From Castanea sativa (lineage: Eukaryota; Streptophyta; Magnoliopsida; Fagales; Fagaceae), in the NCBI RefSeq assembly GCF_040712315.1, contig NC_134017.1, forward strand, positions 9,888,001 through 9,952,000: a stretch of 64,000 nucleotides of DNA, written 5' to 3'. The notes under the pieces are model-generated. The model saw only the letters and a list, made by a program, of their open reading frames with translations, ran no database searches and was not told the DNA's origin. Below are positions 44,061 to 56,869 of this stretch, one piece after another (positions within the stretch are counted from its first letter, which is position 1; every line of letters begins with the position of its first letter). The position numbers were made by a program, and so were the translations under genes.

Positions 44061-45030
44061 GGCTCTACTTGTTAATCGGGGTGGTGACCACCTTGACTTG
44101 AATTTTATTTTTTATATATATACCTTAAAAAATTAAATTTTAAATTAATATGTGTTGTTGACCACCCTAAAAAAGATTCGTGACCACTCTAAAAAAATCT
44201 TGAACACCCTAAATAAAAATTTGAGCCATTAAAAATAAAATTTTGGTCCAATGAAGATTGAACCAAAAAATTGTGAGAAGTGCTATGTTAACAACATTTT
44301 CACAAATATATCCTAAGTGGCATATTGTTACTGGCTAATAGTAGCGAACAAAAAGATAATTTCATTACTAATTTCAAATTAGAACCAATAACAACTTACT
44401 AGTTAGGGTTTGTTATGAAAATATTGTATATATAGCACTTCTCAAAAATTGCCCAAACACATACAAATTAGCCCAAAAGCCCAAATCAAATGTTTAGTTG
44501 TGATTTTTTTAAATTTTGATTTCAAAAGGCATATTTTAAAATCATTATATATTTTTTTCTAAAAAACACATTTTCAAATAGTTAGTCACTTAGTCTGTTC
44601 GTGCTTGCTTTAGTCTTCTACTGAATTTGTTGAATTTATTTGATACATTTTCTACACATGCATATGCACTTAATTAATACCTGAATACTTTGTAGAACAT
44701 GATTAATGTAACAGCTAAATGCCTAAGTTGAATATATTGAATGAACTTATAGTTTACTCTTTACTCTTTTGCTAGCACTATGAACAAATTTCTTATAAGG
44801 AAATCACTTGTATTTCAAGATTCATTTTCTAAGAAAATTCGTATTGGCTTGAATAATTTTCTTTTAGATCCTAGGATATAGGAAAATATTTCATCTTAAT
44901 GATTAAGATGAAATAAGAAAAGCATATTTATAAAGAGGTTCTTGTCAACCTCTTGGCCATAATTTCCTTTTAAAAAAAATTTGTGGAGTATTGTGTCAAT
45001 TTAATCCTAATTAGTTTAAAGAATACAAAA
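44061..45030. repeat. Block Y, unique part of the segmental duplication
   Basis: It matches block X at 29430-30445 (for example TAACAACTTAC, CATGATTAATGTAACAGCT, GAACTTATAGTTTACTCTTT). Homology stops at about 45030, after ACAAAAATTAGTT. No gene is seen. Confidence 0.85.
44275..44443. mobile_element. Foldback MITE family A, copy 6
   Basis: It begins GAGAAGTGCTATGTTAACAA and ends GTATATATAGCACTTCTC. It sits at the position equivalent to copy 4 of block X. Confidence 0.9.
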
Positions 45031-45171
45031 ATTAGTTGGAACATATCATAAAAAGGGATAATGCATTTTGTTTTATTTTTACTTATTTTGGTAAGGTATT
45101 AGTAATTGAATGGGAGATCAACAGTTTAATGATTGCTTAGTTGTGTACATTGACAAAGATAATCAATCAAT

Positions 45172-45173
<2 letters not shown>

Positions 45174-45229
<56 letters not shown>
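45174..45229. repeat. (TA)n microsatellite
   Basis: A TA tract of about 56 bp directly beside the hairpin at 45234. Confidence 0.97.
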
Positions 45230-45232
<3 letters not shown>

Positions 45233-45233
45233 G

Positions 45234-45261
45234 AGACCTCATACGGAAGTGTATGAGGTCT
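45234..45261. repeat. Perfect 11-bp stem-loop
   Basis: AGACCTCATAC (45234-45244), loop GGAAGT, then GTATGAGGTCT (45251-45261). Its function is unknown. Extrusion may be helped by the adjoining TA tract. Confidence 0.8.
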
Positions 45262-47267
45262 TTCCAAGTGGTGCACTAATTTTACATTTAGCATTTTTTT
45301 ACCTCTTTCATTTAGCTTTTCTATATCAATATGTGCTGCGATGGTCCCAAGCATTTTCACTTTTCAGTTTTCTATTAAAAAGTGAGAATACACAATTTGA
45401 CCGATTCCTCAATATTTCATACTTTTTTTCTTTTTTGATGAAGTTTCATACTTTTGTCACAACCCATAATTTTGAGAAACATTTGTGTTTTAGAAATTTT
45501 CTTAGCACAATCCTTCAAATGGTCCCATTATTTTTTCAAAAAAGACCTTTCTTTCAAAGAAATTGTATTAATGCAATCCTTCTATGTACGACTCTCTCTT
45601 CTTCCCTTTCCCTTCCCTTACTTTTTCCTCCCTTCTTTCCTTTTCATCTCCCTTACAACCAAACAAGATACTAGTTTCCAAATTCAACTAATAAATTTTT
45701 TTTTGAGGATATTAATAAAAAGAGTCTGAATTTGATAAGAATGTGGTGTAAAATTCGTGTTTTACACCATCCAATAAAAGATGTCACATCAGCTTTTTAT
45801 TTAAAACTCAGTACATCATACTACAATTAATAACATCTTAATAAACTCCCAATTTGGCTGAATTCTCAGATGAGTATTATAATTGATTGAGTGTGGTTGT
45901 ACTTATTTTTTAATACATGATAAGATGATGTGACATATTGGGATTAGAAAGTGTAAAACTTGGGTTTTAAACCACATCTTTATAACATTTAATCTTCAAT
46001 AAAAATATGTAAAAAACATGTTTGATTACTGTTTTAGTCTTTAACACTTGTATAATGTATCGAAATGGTTTTTAACATCTTAAATGTGTCAATTTTGATT
46101 CTAAACTTTTCATATTTTGTCAAAATAATCCTTATTATTAAGCGGTACATGAAAAGAATTGATTTATCTAACATTAATATCAAAATAATATTTTTATGCC
46201 ATCTAAGCTATGCTTTGAATTATCACGTGTCCTTAATTAGAAAATAAAATAAAATATTTGAAAATATATTAATTGCATCTCCATGAGTAAATAAGATGTC
46301 ATTTTATTAGCAAAAATTGAAAATTTCTTTTCTTTTCTTTTTCTCTGCTTTCTCACCAACCAAATGGGGTTTAAGTCTTGACTTTTTAGTTAAAGTGCTC
46401 ATGAACATCATCTACAAAACATACTATTTACCTAATTTTAAAATGAAAATTAAAAAAAAAAAAAGGAAAAGCCAAATGTCAATTTTTTACATTATCATTT
46501 TTCTAAGAAGTTAAAGTTATTGCCAATTATATTATAAAAATCTTGTAAACTAACATGGTAATGAATATAATTAGTGTCATGTCAACAAGGTAATAAATCA
46601 ATTTCCTAATTATTTTCCTATTTTGTGTTTAAAAATTGATACATCCATTTAATAAAAGTAATGTGTAATCCCGTGCATATGCACATATACATTTAAAAAC
46701 AATCACATGCTACAAAAATTAAAAAATTAGATGGGACACGTGGCACAAAATTGAACTCTAATTAAAATTCAATTTAGAATCTAATTGAATTTAGACACTT
46801 TGATTTTTGCACCTAATAATTCATTTGACACACAAATTTAAAAATTAGATGAGACACATGGCGCAAAATTAGACTCCAGTATATAGATGTATAGCAACCT
46901 ACCATCACTCTATTTAAAATTACATGTTGTTCATGAAATCATAGTCCCATATATGGTCCTTTTTTAGGAGCCACTATCTCATCAAAAAAAAAAGTTAGTA
47001 TATTGCGATATATTTGGAATGATGAGTCCATCGGTATTTGGAATCAAGGTTCTTAAATTGGACCGTAGCACAAAATTAGACAATAATTGGCCCATGCGTT
47101 GCACAATTTTTTTTGGTATGATCTTTTTTGGTAAATATTATGACCGGAGAACATTGTTTTAGGGAAAACAAAAAATTCTTTAATTTTTATGTAGTGATTT
47201 TAAGAAATACAATGAAGGGTTTTATGATAAATTTTGTTAATTTTATGAAATACATTTATATAAAATA
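45262..47267. other. Intergenic, no gene seen
   Basis: AT-rich DNA with a MITE (45741-45977), an A-run near 46453 and a twice-occurring segment (TTAGATGGGACACGTGGCAC, about 46728; TTAGATGAGACACATGGCGC, about 46845). No supported gene. Confidence 0.5.
45741..45977. mobile_element. MITE with 27-bp imperfect inverted ends
   Basis: The left end, ATGTGGTGTAAAATTC followed by GTGTTTTACAC, mirrors the right end (inverted ATGTGGTTTAAAACCC, then AAGTTTTACAC). It is 237 bp and non-coding. A partial relative (GGTGTAATTCTAAGAAATTT) lies near 7340. Confidence 0.7.
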
Positions 47268-47787
47268 AAACTCATAAAATGCATAAGATATACGTAAAGG
47301 CATAATTCATGACTACGCATGAAAGTTATTGTATTTTTTAATTTCTATTAGCTAGATCACATTTCTTTAATAAATTGAACAACCATTTCATTACCGCATT
47401 GTGCACGTAGTGATTGGAATGTTGTTAGTTAGTTTAATTGAACAATATTGTGTTTATTCTTTTTTAAAACTACAATTGATAATTCACAACATGAGTAAAC
47501 AACTTATTGAGTATTGCAAAAGATACAAATATGAACATTAACATGAGCATGAACATGAAGGGAGATTTCTATTCATTTTCTTGAAGAAAAAATGTACTTA
47601 CAAAAAATTCCAAACTTAATTAGATAAAGAAGAATCAAGTTATAGATAGCAAAATCAATAAACCAAAAATTCTAGGAGCCTAAGAGGAGCCATTACTCAT
47701 TTGAAAAAACCCAAAATACTCAAGGTTAAAAAAAAAAAAAAAACCATTCACTCCACCCTTCTATCTCAACTGCTATTGCTCAAGGAA

Positions 47788-47836
<49 letters not shown>

Positions 47837-47972
47837 GAAATAATTACAATATGTATGCTAATCCCCCGACTTGAACCTTTTCTCCCTGACTCCCATAATT
47901 TGAACATTTTCTCCCTTAAACCCTAAACATTTTGTGTATGGGGAGATGTCAATTCAACTCCATTGCCCTTGT

Positions 47973-48037
<65 letters not shown>

Positions 48038-48624
48038 TTTGAAAAAACCCAAAATACTCAAGGTTAAAAAAAAAAAAAAAACCATTCACTCCACCCTTCT
48101 ATCTCAACTGCTATTGCTCAAGGAAAACAATATATATATATATATATATATCATTCAATAAATATAGAACTTCCTTTAAAAAAAATTAATATGTTTATCA
48201 TAATTAAGGAAAATCCTAATGGGTACTTCACTTGAGCATATGTGAAAAAAGGCATATACATACCACAAATGATAAAGGAGAAAGAAAAAGTTGCTAATCC
48301 CTTTTAAGATGGTTAATTTCTTTGCCTCAATTAGTCGCCCAAACAACATACCGCTTATTCATACCACAACCACAAATGACAATGTAGCATTGGCCATCAG
48401 TAATTGCTAATCTGAAAGTACAGATTTATTTAATAGCTCTACCTTCGTATCTTTTGGCTAATGTGTCTTTACTAAATCAAAATCAAACCACAAAACTCAT
48501 ATAAAAATCACCAAATTAGAGTTTAAATTATAATTGAATTTTTAAAAGAAATCTAGGCATAATTGCACATAAATTCCACATGTAACTAAGTCATACTCAA
48601 GAGTATTGGACCTTTTTTCCGTTG

Positions 48625-48632
48625 TATAAATA
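48625..48632 (+). promoter_or_regulatory. TATAAATA box in array unit 1 (also 50697, 52954, 55174)
   Basis: TTGTATAAATAG is conserved in all four units (at 48625, 50697, 52954 and 55174). It is followed about 10-30 bp later by TCCAATGGGATGGGGGCTAA. It fits a plant Pol II TATA box, so each unit could be transcribed on the plus strand. There is no direct evidence that it is. Confidence 0.45.
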
Positions 48633-48920
48633 GAGAGTCCCAATGGGATGGGGGCTAACAATTTTCTCTCCAAAACATTTATTGTAGGAACATAAAAGTT
48701 TTCCATTGTAGACTATTCACGCTTAAAGAACATGACTTGCCAACTAATCAAACTAGAGTTTTTAATACCTACAGCAATTTCACAACATCAAGAACAAACC
48801 CCAGTGTATGCAGTGTCAAATTCCATAGTCTCCTGTTACATCAAATGAGTGTTTAATTTTTCTCACAAAGTATTGAATAGTAAAGCTTATGGGCCATAGT
48901 CTCAACTACAACTCTTAATC

Positions 48921-49115
48921 ATGTTGGACTTAGATGACTCCTTTCCACAACGTATTATTATGAGATGCAGAAAAAGTTTGGAGTGTACACAATGTTTATC
49001 GTGGATGGGAAGAAATTTCATCATATTCCAATTGGTTAGGTCAGTAAGGACCTATTCCAATTTAATGATCCTGGAATTTTGTATACAAGTAATAATTAAG
49101 GAAACTTCCACCTAA
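48921..49115 (+). other. 64-codon ORF of the array, unit 1
   Basis: It starts MLDLDDSFPQRIIMRCRKSL and contains CTQCLSWMGRN and a hydrophobic middle. It ends IKETST. No domain is recognised. It lies about 290 bp after the TATA box, but several ATGs come earlier. The same ORF is at 50994, 53251 and 55472. Substitution patterns (see findings) argue against a real protein. Confidence 0.3.
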
Positions 49116-49634
49116 AATAAGTTGGACTTTTGGCAAGAGAGAAAATTGATGTCTAGACAAATCAAGCTAAGGCCAACCAAAATGGACCATATTCTTAATT
49201 TCTTATCTCGATTTGTTCCATGTACAAGACTTACAACCAATGCTTGGTGTATAAAAGTTGAACATCTTATCTAAAGTCCATCCTCTGAAAGCTTGAGAAA
49301 ATTTTCATTTAAACCAACACAATATATAAATTATAAAGGAATAAAAAAAAATTGTCAAAAATAATGAAAATTTAATCTTTGCTTAAATTCTTATAAGGAT
49401 GAACACAATAGCAATATCCTTTAAAAAAAATAAAGATAAAAAAAAATCTATGCTTATTTTGTACGTATGATAAAGTCCTATCACAGTTTTTTGAGACTTA
49501 TGATGATTAGTGATTAGGAGTTATAAATGAATAATCACTATATATATATATAGACATTCTAATTTTGCATTTAGCATTTTTGTACCTCTTTCACTAAGTT
49601 TTTTTTACTGTTACTCAAAAGTTTACATTAACTT

Positions 49635-50163
49635 AAAACTCATAAAATGCATAAGATATACGTAAAGGCATAATTCATGACTACGCATGAAAGTTATTGT
49701 ATTTTTTAATTTCTATTAGCTAGATCACATTTCTTAAATAAATTGAACAACCATTTCATAACCCCATTGTGCACGTAGTGATTGGAATGTTGTTAGTTAG
49801 TTTAATTGAACAATATTGTGTTTATTCTTTTTTTAAACTACAATTGATAATTCACAACATGAGTAAACAACTTATTGAGTATTGCAAAAGATGCAAATAT
49901 GAACATTAACATGAGCATGAACATGAAGGGAGATTTCTATTCATTTTCTTAAAGAAAAAAATGTACTTACAAAAAATTCCAAACTTAATTAGGTAAAGAA
50001 GAATCAAGTTATAGATAGCAAAATCAATAAACCAAAAATTTTAGGAGCCTAAGAGGAGCCATTACTCATTTGAAAAAACCCAAAATACTCAAGGTTAAAA
50101 AAAAAAAAAAAAAAAAAAACCATTCACTCCACCCTTCTATCGCAACTGCTATTGCTCAAGGAA

Positions 50164-50223
<60 letters not shown>

Positions 50224-51710
50224 CATTCAATAAATATAGAACTTCCTTTAAAAAAAATTAATATGTTTTTTATAATTAAGGAAAATCCTAATGGGTACTT
50301 CACTTGAGCATACGTGAAAAAAGGCATATACATACCACAAATGATAAAGGAGAAAGAAAAAGTTGCTAATCCCTTTTAATATGGTTAATTTCTTTGCCTC
50401 AATTAGTCGCCCAAACAACATACCGCTTATTCATACCACAACCACAAATGACAATGTAGCATTGGCCATCAGTAATTGCTAATCTGAAAGTACAGATTTA
50501 TTCAATAGCTCTACCTTCGTATCTTTTGGCTAATGTGTCTTTACTAAATCAAAATCAAACCACAAAACTCATATAAAAATCACCAAATTAGAGTTTAAAT
50601 TATAATTAAATTTTTAAAAGAAATCTAGGCACAATTGCACAAAAATTCCACATGTAACTAAGTCATACTCAAGAGTATTGGACCTTTTTTCCTTTGTATA
50701 AATAGGGGGGTTCCAATGGGATGGGGGCTAACAATTTTCTCTCCAAAACATTTATTGTAGGAACATAAAAGTTTTCCATTGTAGACTTTTCACGCTTAAA
50801 GAACATAACTTGCCAACTAATCAAACTAGAGTTTTTAATACCTACAGCAATTTCATAACATCAAGAACAAACCCCAGTATATGCAGTGTCAAATTCCATA
50901 GTCTCCTGTTACATCAAATGAGTGTTTAATTTTTCTCACAAAGTATTCAATAGTAAAGCTTATGGGCCATAGTCTCAACTACAACTCTCAATCATGTTGG
51001 ACTTAGATGACTCCTTTCCACAACGTATTATTATGAGATGCAGAAAAAGTTTGGAGTGTACACAATGTTTATCGTGGATGGGAAGAAATTTCATCCTATT
51101 CCAATTGGTTAGGTCAGTAAGGACCTATTCCAATTTAATGATCCTGGAATTTTGTATACAAGTAATAATCAAGGAAACTTCCACCTAAAATAAGTTGGAC
51201 TTTTGGCAAGAGAGAAAATTGATGTCTAGACAAATCAAGCTAAGGCCAACCAAAATGGACCATATTCTTAATTTCTTATCTCGATTTGTTCCATGTACAA
51301 GACTTACAGTCAATGCTTGGTGTATAAAAGTTGAACATCTTATCTAAAGTCCATCGTCTGAAAGCTTGAGAAAATTTTCATTTAAACCAACACAATATAT
51401 AAATTATAAAGGAATAAAAAAAAAATTGTCAAAAATAATGAAAATTTAATCTTTGCTTAAATTCTTATAAGGATGAACACAATAACAATATCCTTTTAAA
51501 AAAATAAAGATAACAAAAAATCTATGCTTATTTTGTACGTATGATAAAGTCCTATCACAGTTTTTTGAGACTTATGATGATTAGTGATTAGGAGTTATAA
51601 ATGAATAATCACTATATATATATATATAGACATTCTAATTTTGTATTTAGCATTTTTGTACCTCTTTCACTAAGTTTTTTTTACTGTTACTCAAAAGTTT
51701 ACATTAACTT
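49635..51710. repeat. 2.2-kb tandem array, unit 2 (2,076 bp)
   Basis: It lacks the 140-bp TTTAGAAATAATTAC segment. A single TA tract (50167-50221) joins the flanks directly. Otherwise it is nearly identical to unit 3. Confidence 0.95.
50994..51188 (+). other. 64-codon ORF of the array, unit 2
   Basis: It is identical at protein level to the unit 3 copy and differs from unit 1 at one residue (I to L in NFI/LFQL). Coding status is doubtful. Confidence 0.3.
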
Positions 51711-52233
51711 AAAACTCATAAAATGCATAAGATATACGTGAAGGCATAATTCATGACTACGCATGAAAGTTATTGTATTTTTTAATTTCTATTAGCTAGA
51801 TCACATTTCTTAAATAAATTGAACAACCATTTCATAACCCCATTGTGCACGTAGTGATTGGAATGTTGTTAGTTAGTTTAATTGAACAATATTGTGTTTA
51901 TTCTTTTTTTAAACTACAATTGATAATTCACAACTTGAGTAAACAACTTATTGAGTATTGCAAAAGATGCAAATATGAACATTAACATGAGCATGAACAT
52001 GAAGGGAGATTTCTATTCATTTTCTTAAAGAAAAAAATATACTTACAAAAAATTCCAAACTTAATTAGGTAAAGAAGAATCAAGTTATAGATAGCAAAAT
52101 CAATAAACCAAAAATTTTAGGAGCCTAAGAGGAGCCATTACTCATTTGAAAAAACCCAAAATACTCAAGGTTAAAAAAAAAAAAAAAAACCATTCACTCC
52201 ACCCTTCTATCGCAACTGCTATTGCTCAAGGAA

Positions 52234-52288
<55 letters not shown>

Positions 52289-52425
52289 GAAATAATTACA
52301 ATATGTATGCTAATCCCACGACTTGAACCTTTTCTCCCTGACTCCCACAATTTGAACATTTTCTCCCTTAAACCCTAAACATTTTTGTGTATGGGAAGAT
52401 GTCAATTCAACTCCATGGCCCTTGT

Positions 52426-52482
<57 letters not shown>

Positions 52483-53972
52483 TTCAATAAATATAGAACT
52501 TCCTTTAAAAAAAATTAATATGTTTTTCATAATTAAGGAAAATCCTAATGGGTACTTCACTTGAGCATATGTGAAAAAAGGCATATACATACCACAAATG
52601 ATAAAGGAGAAAGAAAAAGTTGCTAATCCCTTTTAATATGGTTAATTTCTTTGCCTCAATTAATCGTCCAAACAACATACCGCTTTTTCATACCCCAACC
52701 ACAAATGACAATGTAGCATTGGCCATCGGTAATTGCTAATCTGGAAGTACAGATTTATTCAATAGCTCTACCTTCGTATCTTTTGGCTAATGTGTCTTTA
52801 CTAAATCAAAATCAAACCACAAAACTCATATAAAAATCACCAAATTAGAGTTTAAATTATAATTAAATTTTTAAAAGAAATCTAGGCACAATTGCACAAA
52901 AATTCCACATGTAACTAAGTCATACTCAAGAGTATTGGACCTTTTTTCCTTTGTATAAATAGGGGGGTTCCAATGGGATGGGGGCTAACAATTTTCTCTC
53001 CAAAACATTTATTGTAGGAACATAAAAGTTTTCCATTGTAGACTTTTCACGCTTAAAGAACATAACTTGCCAACTAATCAAACTAGAGTTTTTAATACCT
53101 ACAGCAATTTCATAACATCAAGAACAAACCCCAGTATATGCAGTGTCAAATTCCATAGTCTCCTGTTACATCAAATGAGTGTTTAATTTTTCTCACAAAG
53201 TATTCAATAGTAAAGCTTATGGGCCATAGTCTCAACTACAACTCTCAATCATGTTGGACTTAGATGACTCCTTTCCACAACGTATTATTATGAGATGCAG
53301 AAAAAGTTTGGAGTGTACACAATGTTTATCGTGGATGGGAAGAAATTTCATCCTATTCCAATTGGTTAGGTCAGTAAGGACCTATTCCAATTTAATGATC
53401 CTGGAATTTTGTATACAAGTAATAATCAAGGAAACTTCCACCTAAAATAAGTTGGACTTTTGGCAAGAGAGAAAATTGATGTCTAGACAAATCAAGCTAA
53501 GGCCAACCAAAATGGACCATATTCTTAATTTCTTATCTCGATTTGTTCCATGTACAAGACTTACAGTCAATGCTTGGTGTATAAAAGTTGAACATCTTAT
53601 CTAAAGTCCATCGTCTGAAAGCTTGAGAAAATTTTCATTTAAACCAACACAATATATAAATTATAAAGGAATAAAAAAAAATTGTCAAAAATAATGAAAA
53701 TTTAATCTTTGCTTAAATTCTTATAAGGATGAACACAATAACAATATCCTTTTAAAAAAATAAAGATAAAAAAAAATCTATGCTTATTTTGTACGTATGA
53801 TAAAGTCCTATCACAGTTTTTTGAGACTTATGATGATTAGTGATTAGGAATTATAAATGAATAATCACTATATATATATATATATATATAGACATTCTAA
53901 TTTTGCATTTAGCATTTTTGTACCTCTTTCACTAAGTTTTTTTTACTGTTACTCAAAAGTTTACATTAACTT
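51711..53972. repeat. 2.2-kb tandem array, unit 3 (2,262 bp)
   Basis: It has the 140-bp segment flanked by TA tracts at about 52237-52284 and 52431-52480. It shares unit 2's private variants, such as AGGGGGGTTCC after the TATA box. Confidence 0.95.
53251..53445 (+). other. 64-codon ORF of the array, unit 3
   Basis: It is the same peptide as in unit 2. This points to recent duplication or sequence exchange between units 2 and 3. Confidence 0.3.
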
Positions 53973-54651
53973 AAAACTCATAAAATGCATAAGATATACG
54001 TAAAGGCATAATTCATGACTACGCATGAAAGTTATTGTATTTTTTAATTTCTATTAGCTAGATCACATTTCTTAAATAAATTGAACAACCATTTCATAAC
54101 CCCATTGTGCACGTAGTGATTGGAATGTTGTTAGTTAGTTTAATTGAACAATATTGTGTTTATTCTTTTTTTAAACTACAATTGATAATTCACAACATGA
54201 GTAAACAACTTATTGAGTATTGCAAAAGATACAAATATGAACATTAACATGAGCATGAACGTGAAGGGAGATTTCTATTCATTTTCTTGAAGAAAAAATG
54301 TACTTACAAAAAATTCCAAACTTAATTAGGTAAAGAAGAATCAAGTTATAGATAGCAAAATCAATAAACCAAAAATTTTAGGAGCCTAAGAGGAGCCATT
54401 ACTCATTTGAAAAAACCCAAAATACTCAAGGTTAAAAAAAAAAAAAAAAACCATTCACTCCACCCTTCTATCGCAACTGCTATTGCTCAAGGAAAACTAT
54501 ATATATATATATTTAGAAATAATTACAAGATGTATGCTAATCCCACGACTTGAACCTTTTCTCCCTGACTCCCACAATTTGAACATTTTCTCCCTTAAAC
54601 CCTAAACATTTTGTGTATGGGGAGATGTCAATTCAACTCCATGGCCCTTGT

Positions 54652-54702
<51 letters not shown>

Positions 54703-56194
54703 TTCAATAAATATAGAACTTCCTTTAAAAAAAATTAATATGTTTATCATAATTAAGGAAAATCCTAATGGGTACTTCACTTGAGCATATGTGAAAAAAG
54801 GCATATACATACCACAAATGATAAAGGAGAAAGAAAAAGTTGCTAATCCCTTTTAATATGGTTAATTTCTTTGCCTCAATTAGTCGCCCAAACAACATAC
54901 CGCTTATTCATACCACAACCACAAATGACATTGTAGCATTGGCCATCGGTAATTGCTAATCTGAAAGTACAGATTTATTTAATAGCTCTACCTTCGTATC
55001 TTTTGGCTAATGTGTCTTTACTAAATCAAAATCAAACCACAAAACTCATATAAAAATCACCAAATTAGAGTTTAAATTATAATTAAAATTTTAAAATAAA
55101 TCTAGGCACAATTGCACAAAAATTCCACATGTAACTAAGTCATACTCAAGAGTATTGGACCTTTTTTCCTTTGTATAAATAGGGGGGTCCCAATGGGATG
55201 GGGGGCTAACAATTTTCTCTCCAAAACATTTATTGTAGGAATATAAAAGTTTTCCATTGTAGACTTTCCATCCTGAAAGAACATGACTTGCCAACTAATC
55301 AAACTAAAGTTTTTAATACTTACAGCAATTTCACAACATCAAGAACAAACCCCAGTGTATGCAGTGTCAAAGTTTATAGTCTCCTGTTACATTAAATGAG
55401 TATTTAATTTTTCTCACAAAGTATTGAATAGTAAAGCTTATGGGCCATACTCTCAACTACAACTCTCAATCATGTTGGACTTAGATGACTCCTTTCCACA
55501 ACGTATTATTATGAGATGCAAAAAAAGTTTGGAGTGTACACAATGTTTATCGTGGATGAGAAGAAATTTCATCCTATTCCAATTGATTAGGTCAGTAAGG
55601 ACCTATTCCAATTTAATGATCCTGAAATTTTGTATACAAGTAATAATCAAGGAAACTTCCACCTAAAATAAGTTGGACTTTTGGCAAGAGAGAAAATTGA
55701 TGTCTAGACAAATCAAGCTAAGGCCAACCAAAATGGACCATATTCTTAATTTCTTATCTCGATTTGTTCCATGTACAAGACTTACAGTCAATGCTTGGTG
55801 TATAAAAGTTGAACATCTTATCTAAAGTCCATCGTCTGAAAGTTTAAGAAAAATTTCATTTAAACCAACGCAATATATAAATTATAAAGGAATCAAAGAA
55901 AAATTGTCAAAAATAATGAAAATTTAATTTGTGCTTAAATTCTTATAAGGATGAACACAATAGCAATATCCTTTTAAAAAAAATAAAGATAAAAAAAATC
56001 TATGCTTATTTTGTACGTATGATAAAGTCCTATCACAGTTTTTTGAGACTTATGATGATTAGTGATTAGGAGTTATAAATGAATAATCACTATATATATA
56101 TATATATATAGACATTCTAATTTTGCATTTTGCATTTTTTTACCTCTTTTATTAAGTTTTTTTTTTATTGTTACTCAAAAGTTTACATTAACTT
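53973..56194. repeat. 2.2-kb tandem array, unit 4 (2,222 bp)
   Basis: It has the 140-bp segment, with a short first TA tract (54497-54512). It ends the array at TTTACATTAACTT, after which unique DNA begins. It is the most substituted unit in its 3' half. Confidence 0.95.
55472..55666 (+). other. 64-codon ORF of the array, unit 4
   Basis: It differs from unit 3 by four substitutions, all G-to-A and all amino-acid changing (R to K, G to R, V to I, E to K). This is not what selection on a protein would leave. Confidence 0.3.
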
Positions 56195-56869
56195 ATTTTA
56201 TTATTATCTCATTAATCTCTCATTTATTGCCTAAGCTTACATCACACATTTCTCTCTTTTTCATGTCTTTTAGTATTCCCACCTTTTTAATATTTTAAAA
56301 AAAGTAAAATAATAATAATTAAAGACTAATAGTAATTACTAACCAAATAAGGCCTTGGAGAGAGATAGAGAGACACAAAAATGTTGTGGATTGTTAAATA
56401 AACCACATTGTTTCACTACATATTACCAAAATAAAAGACCTAAGGCTAACAAAACATTTGAAAGAGAGAGAAAGAGAAATCTAAGGGGCTGCCGCCTTTG
56501 TCATATTGGCCTCCCACTACCATCAAGACGTCGAAACCCCTATAAGTATTTTTTTAAAAAAATTAAGGGATTAAATATGATTTAGGCTTGAGTCATTTGG
56601 TTGGATAGTTTTTGTTTTGGGTATATAAGTAGAGAGAATACTTGGTACGCAATGTAAAGCCATATTCTATCATGGTTTTAAATCATCTATAAGACACATG
56701 CATACACACTTGCTCACACCATGTTTTAATGTCGCACTATTGATGAGTGCAAGACAATGAGAAAGTTGGACATACTTTTATTTCATAATATTAAAAATGT
56801 GAACACAACACAAATAAGTTGATTTTCATGGTCCCGTTACTCTTTTGCATTTATTTTTGGTTTCATAAT
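56195..56869. other. Intergenic, no gene seen
   Basis: AT-rich with short GA tracts. A short open frame here resembles nothing I know. Confidence 0.5.

Larger units (their letters stand above)
47268..49634. repeat. 2.2-kb tandem array, unit 1 (2,367 bp)
   Basis: It starts AAACTCATAAAATGCATAAG and ends TTTACATTAACTT. It carries the 140-bp TTTAGAAATAATTAC...CTTGTCAAA segment between two TA tracts. It also has an extra copy of a 95-bp block (TCATTTGAAAAAACCCAAAA at 47697 and 48036). Unit 1 is the most rearranged. Confidence 0.95.

Noticed and set aside
47915..47935. Telomere-like AAACCCTAAAC
   Set aside because: There is only about one and a half units, repeated just because the 2.2-kb unit repeats. 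It is not an interstitial telomere array.
55091..55294. 67-codon minus-strand frame in array unit 4
   Set aside because: It is open only in unit 4. The other three units have stops, so it is not conserved.
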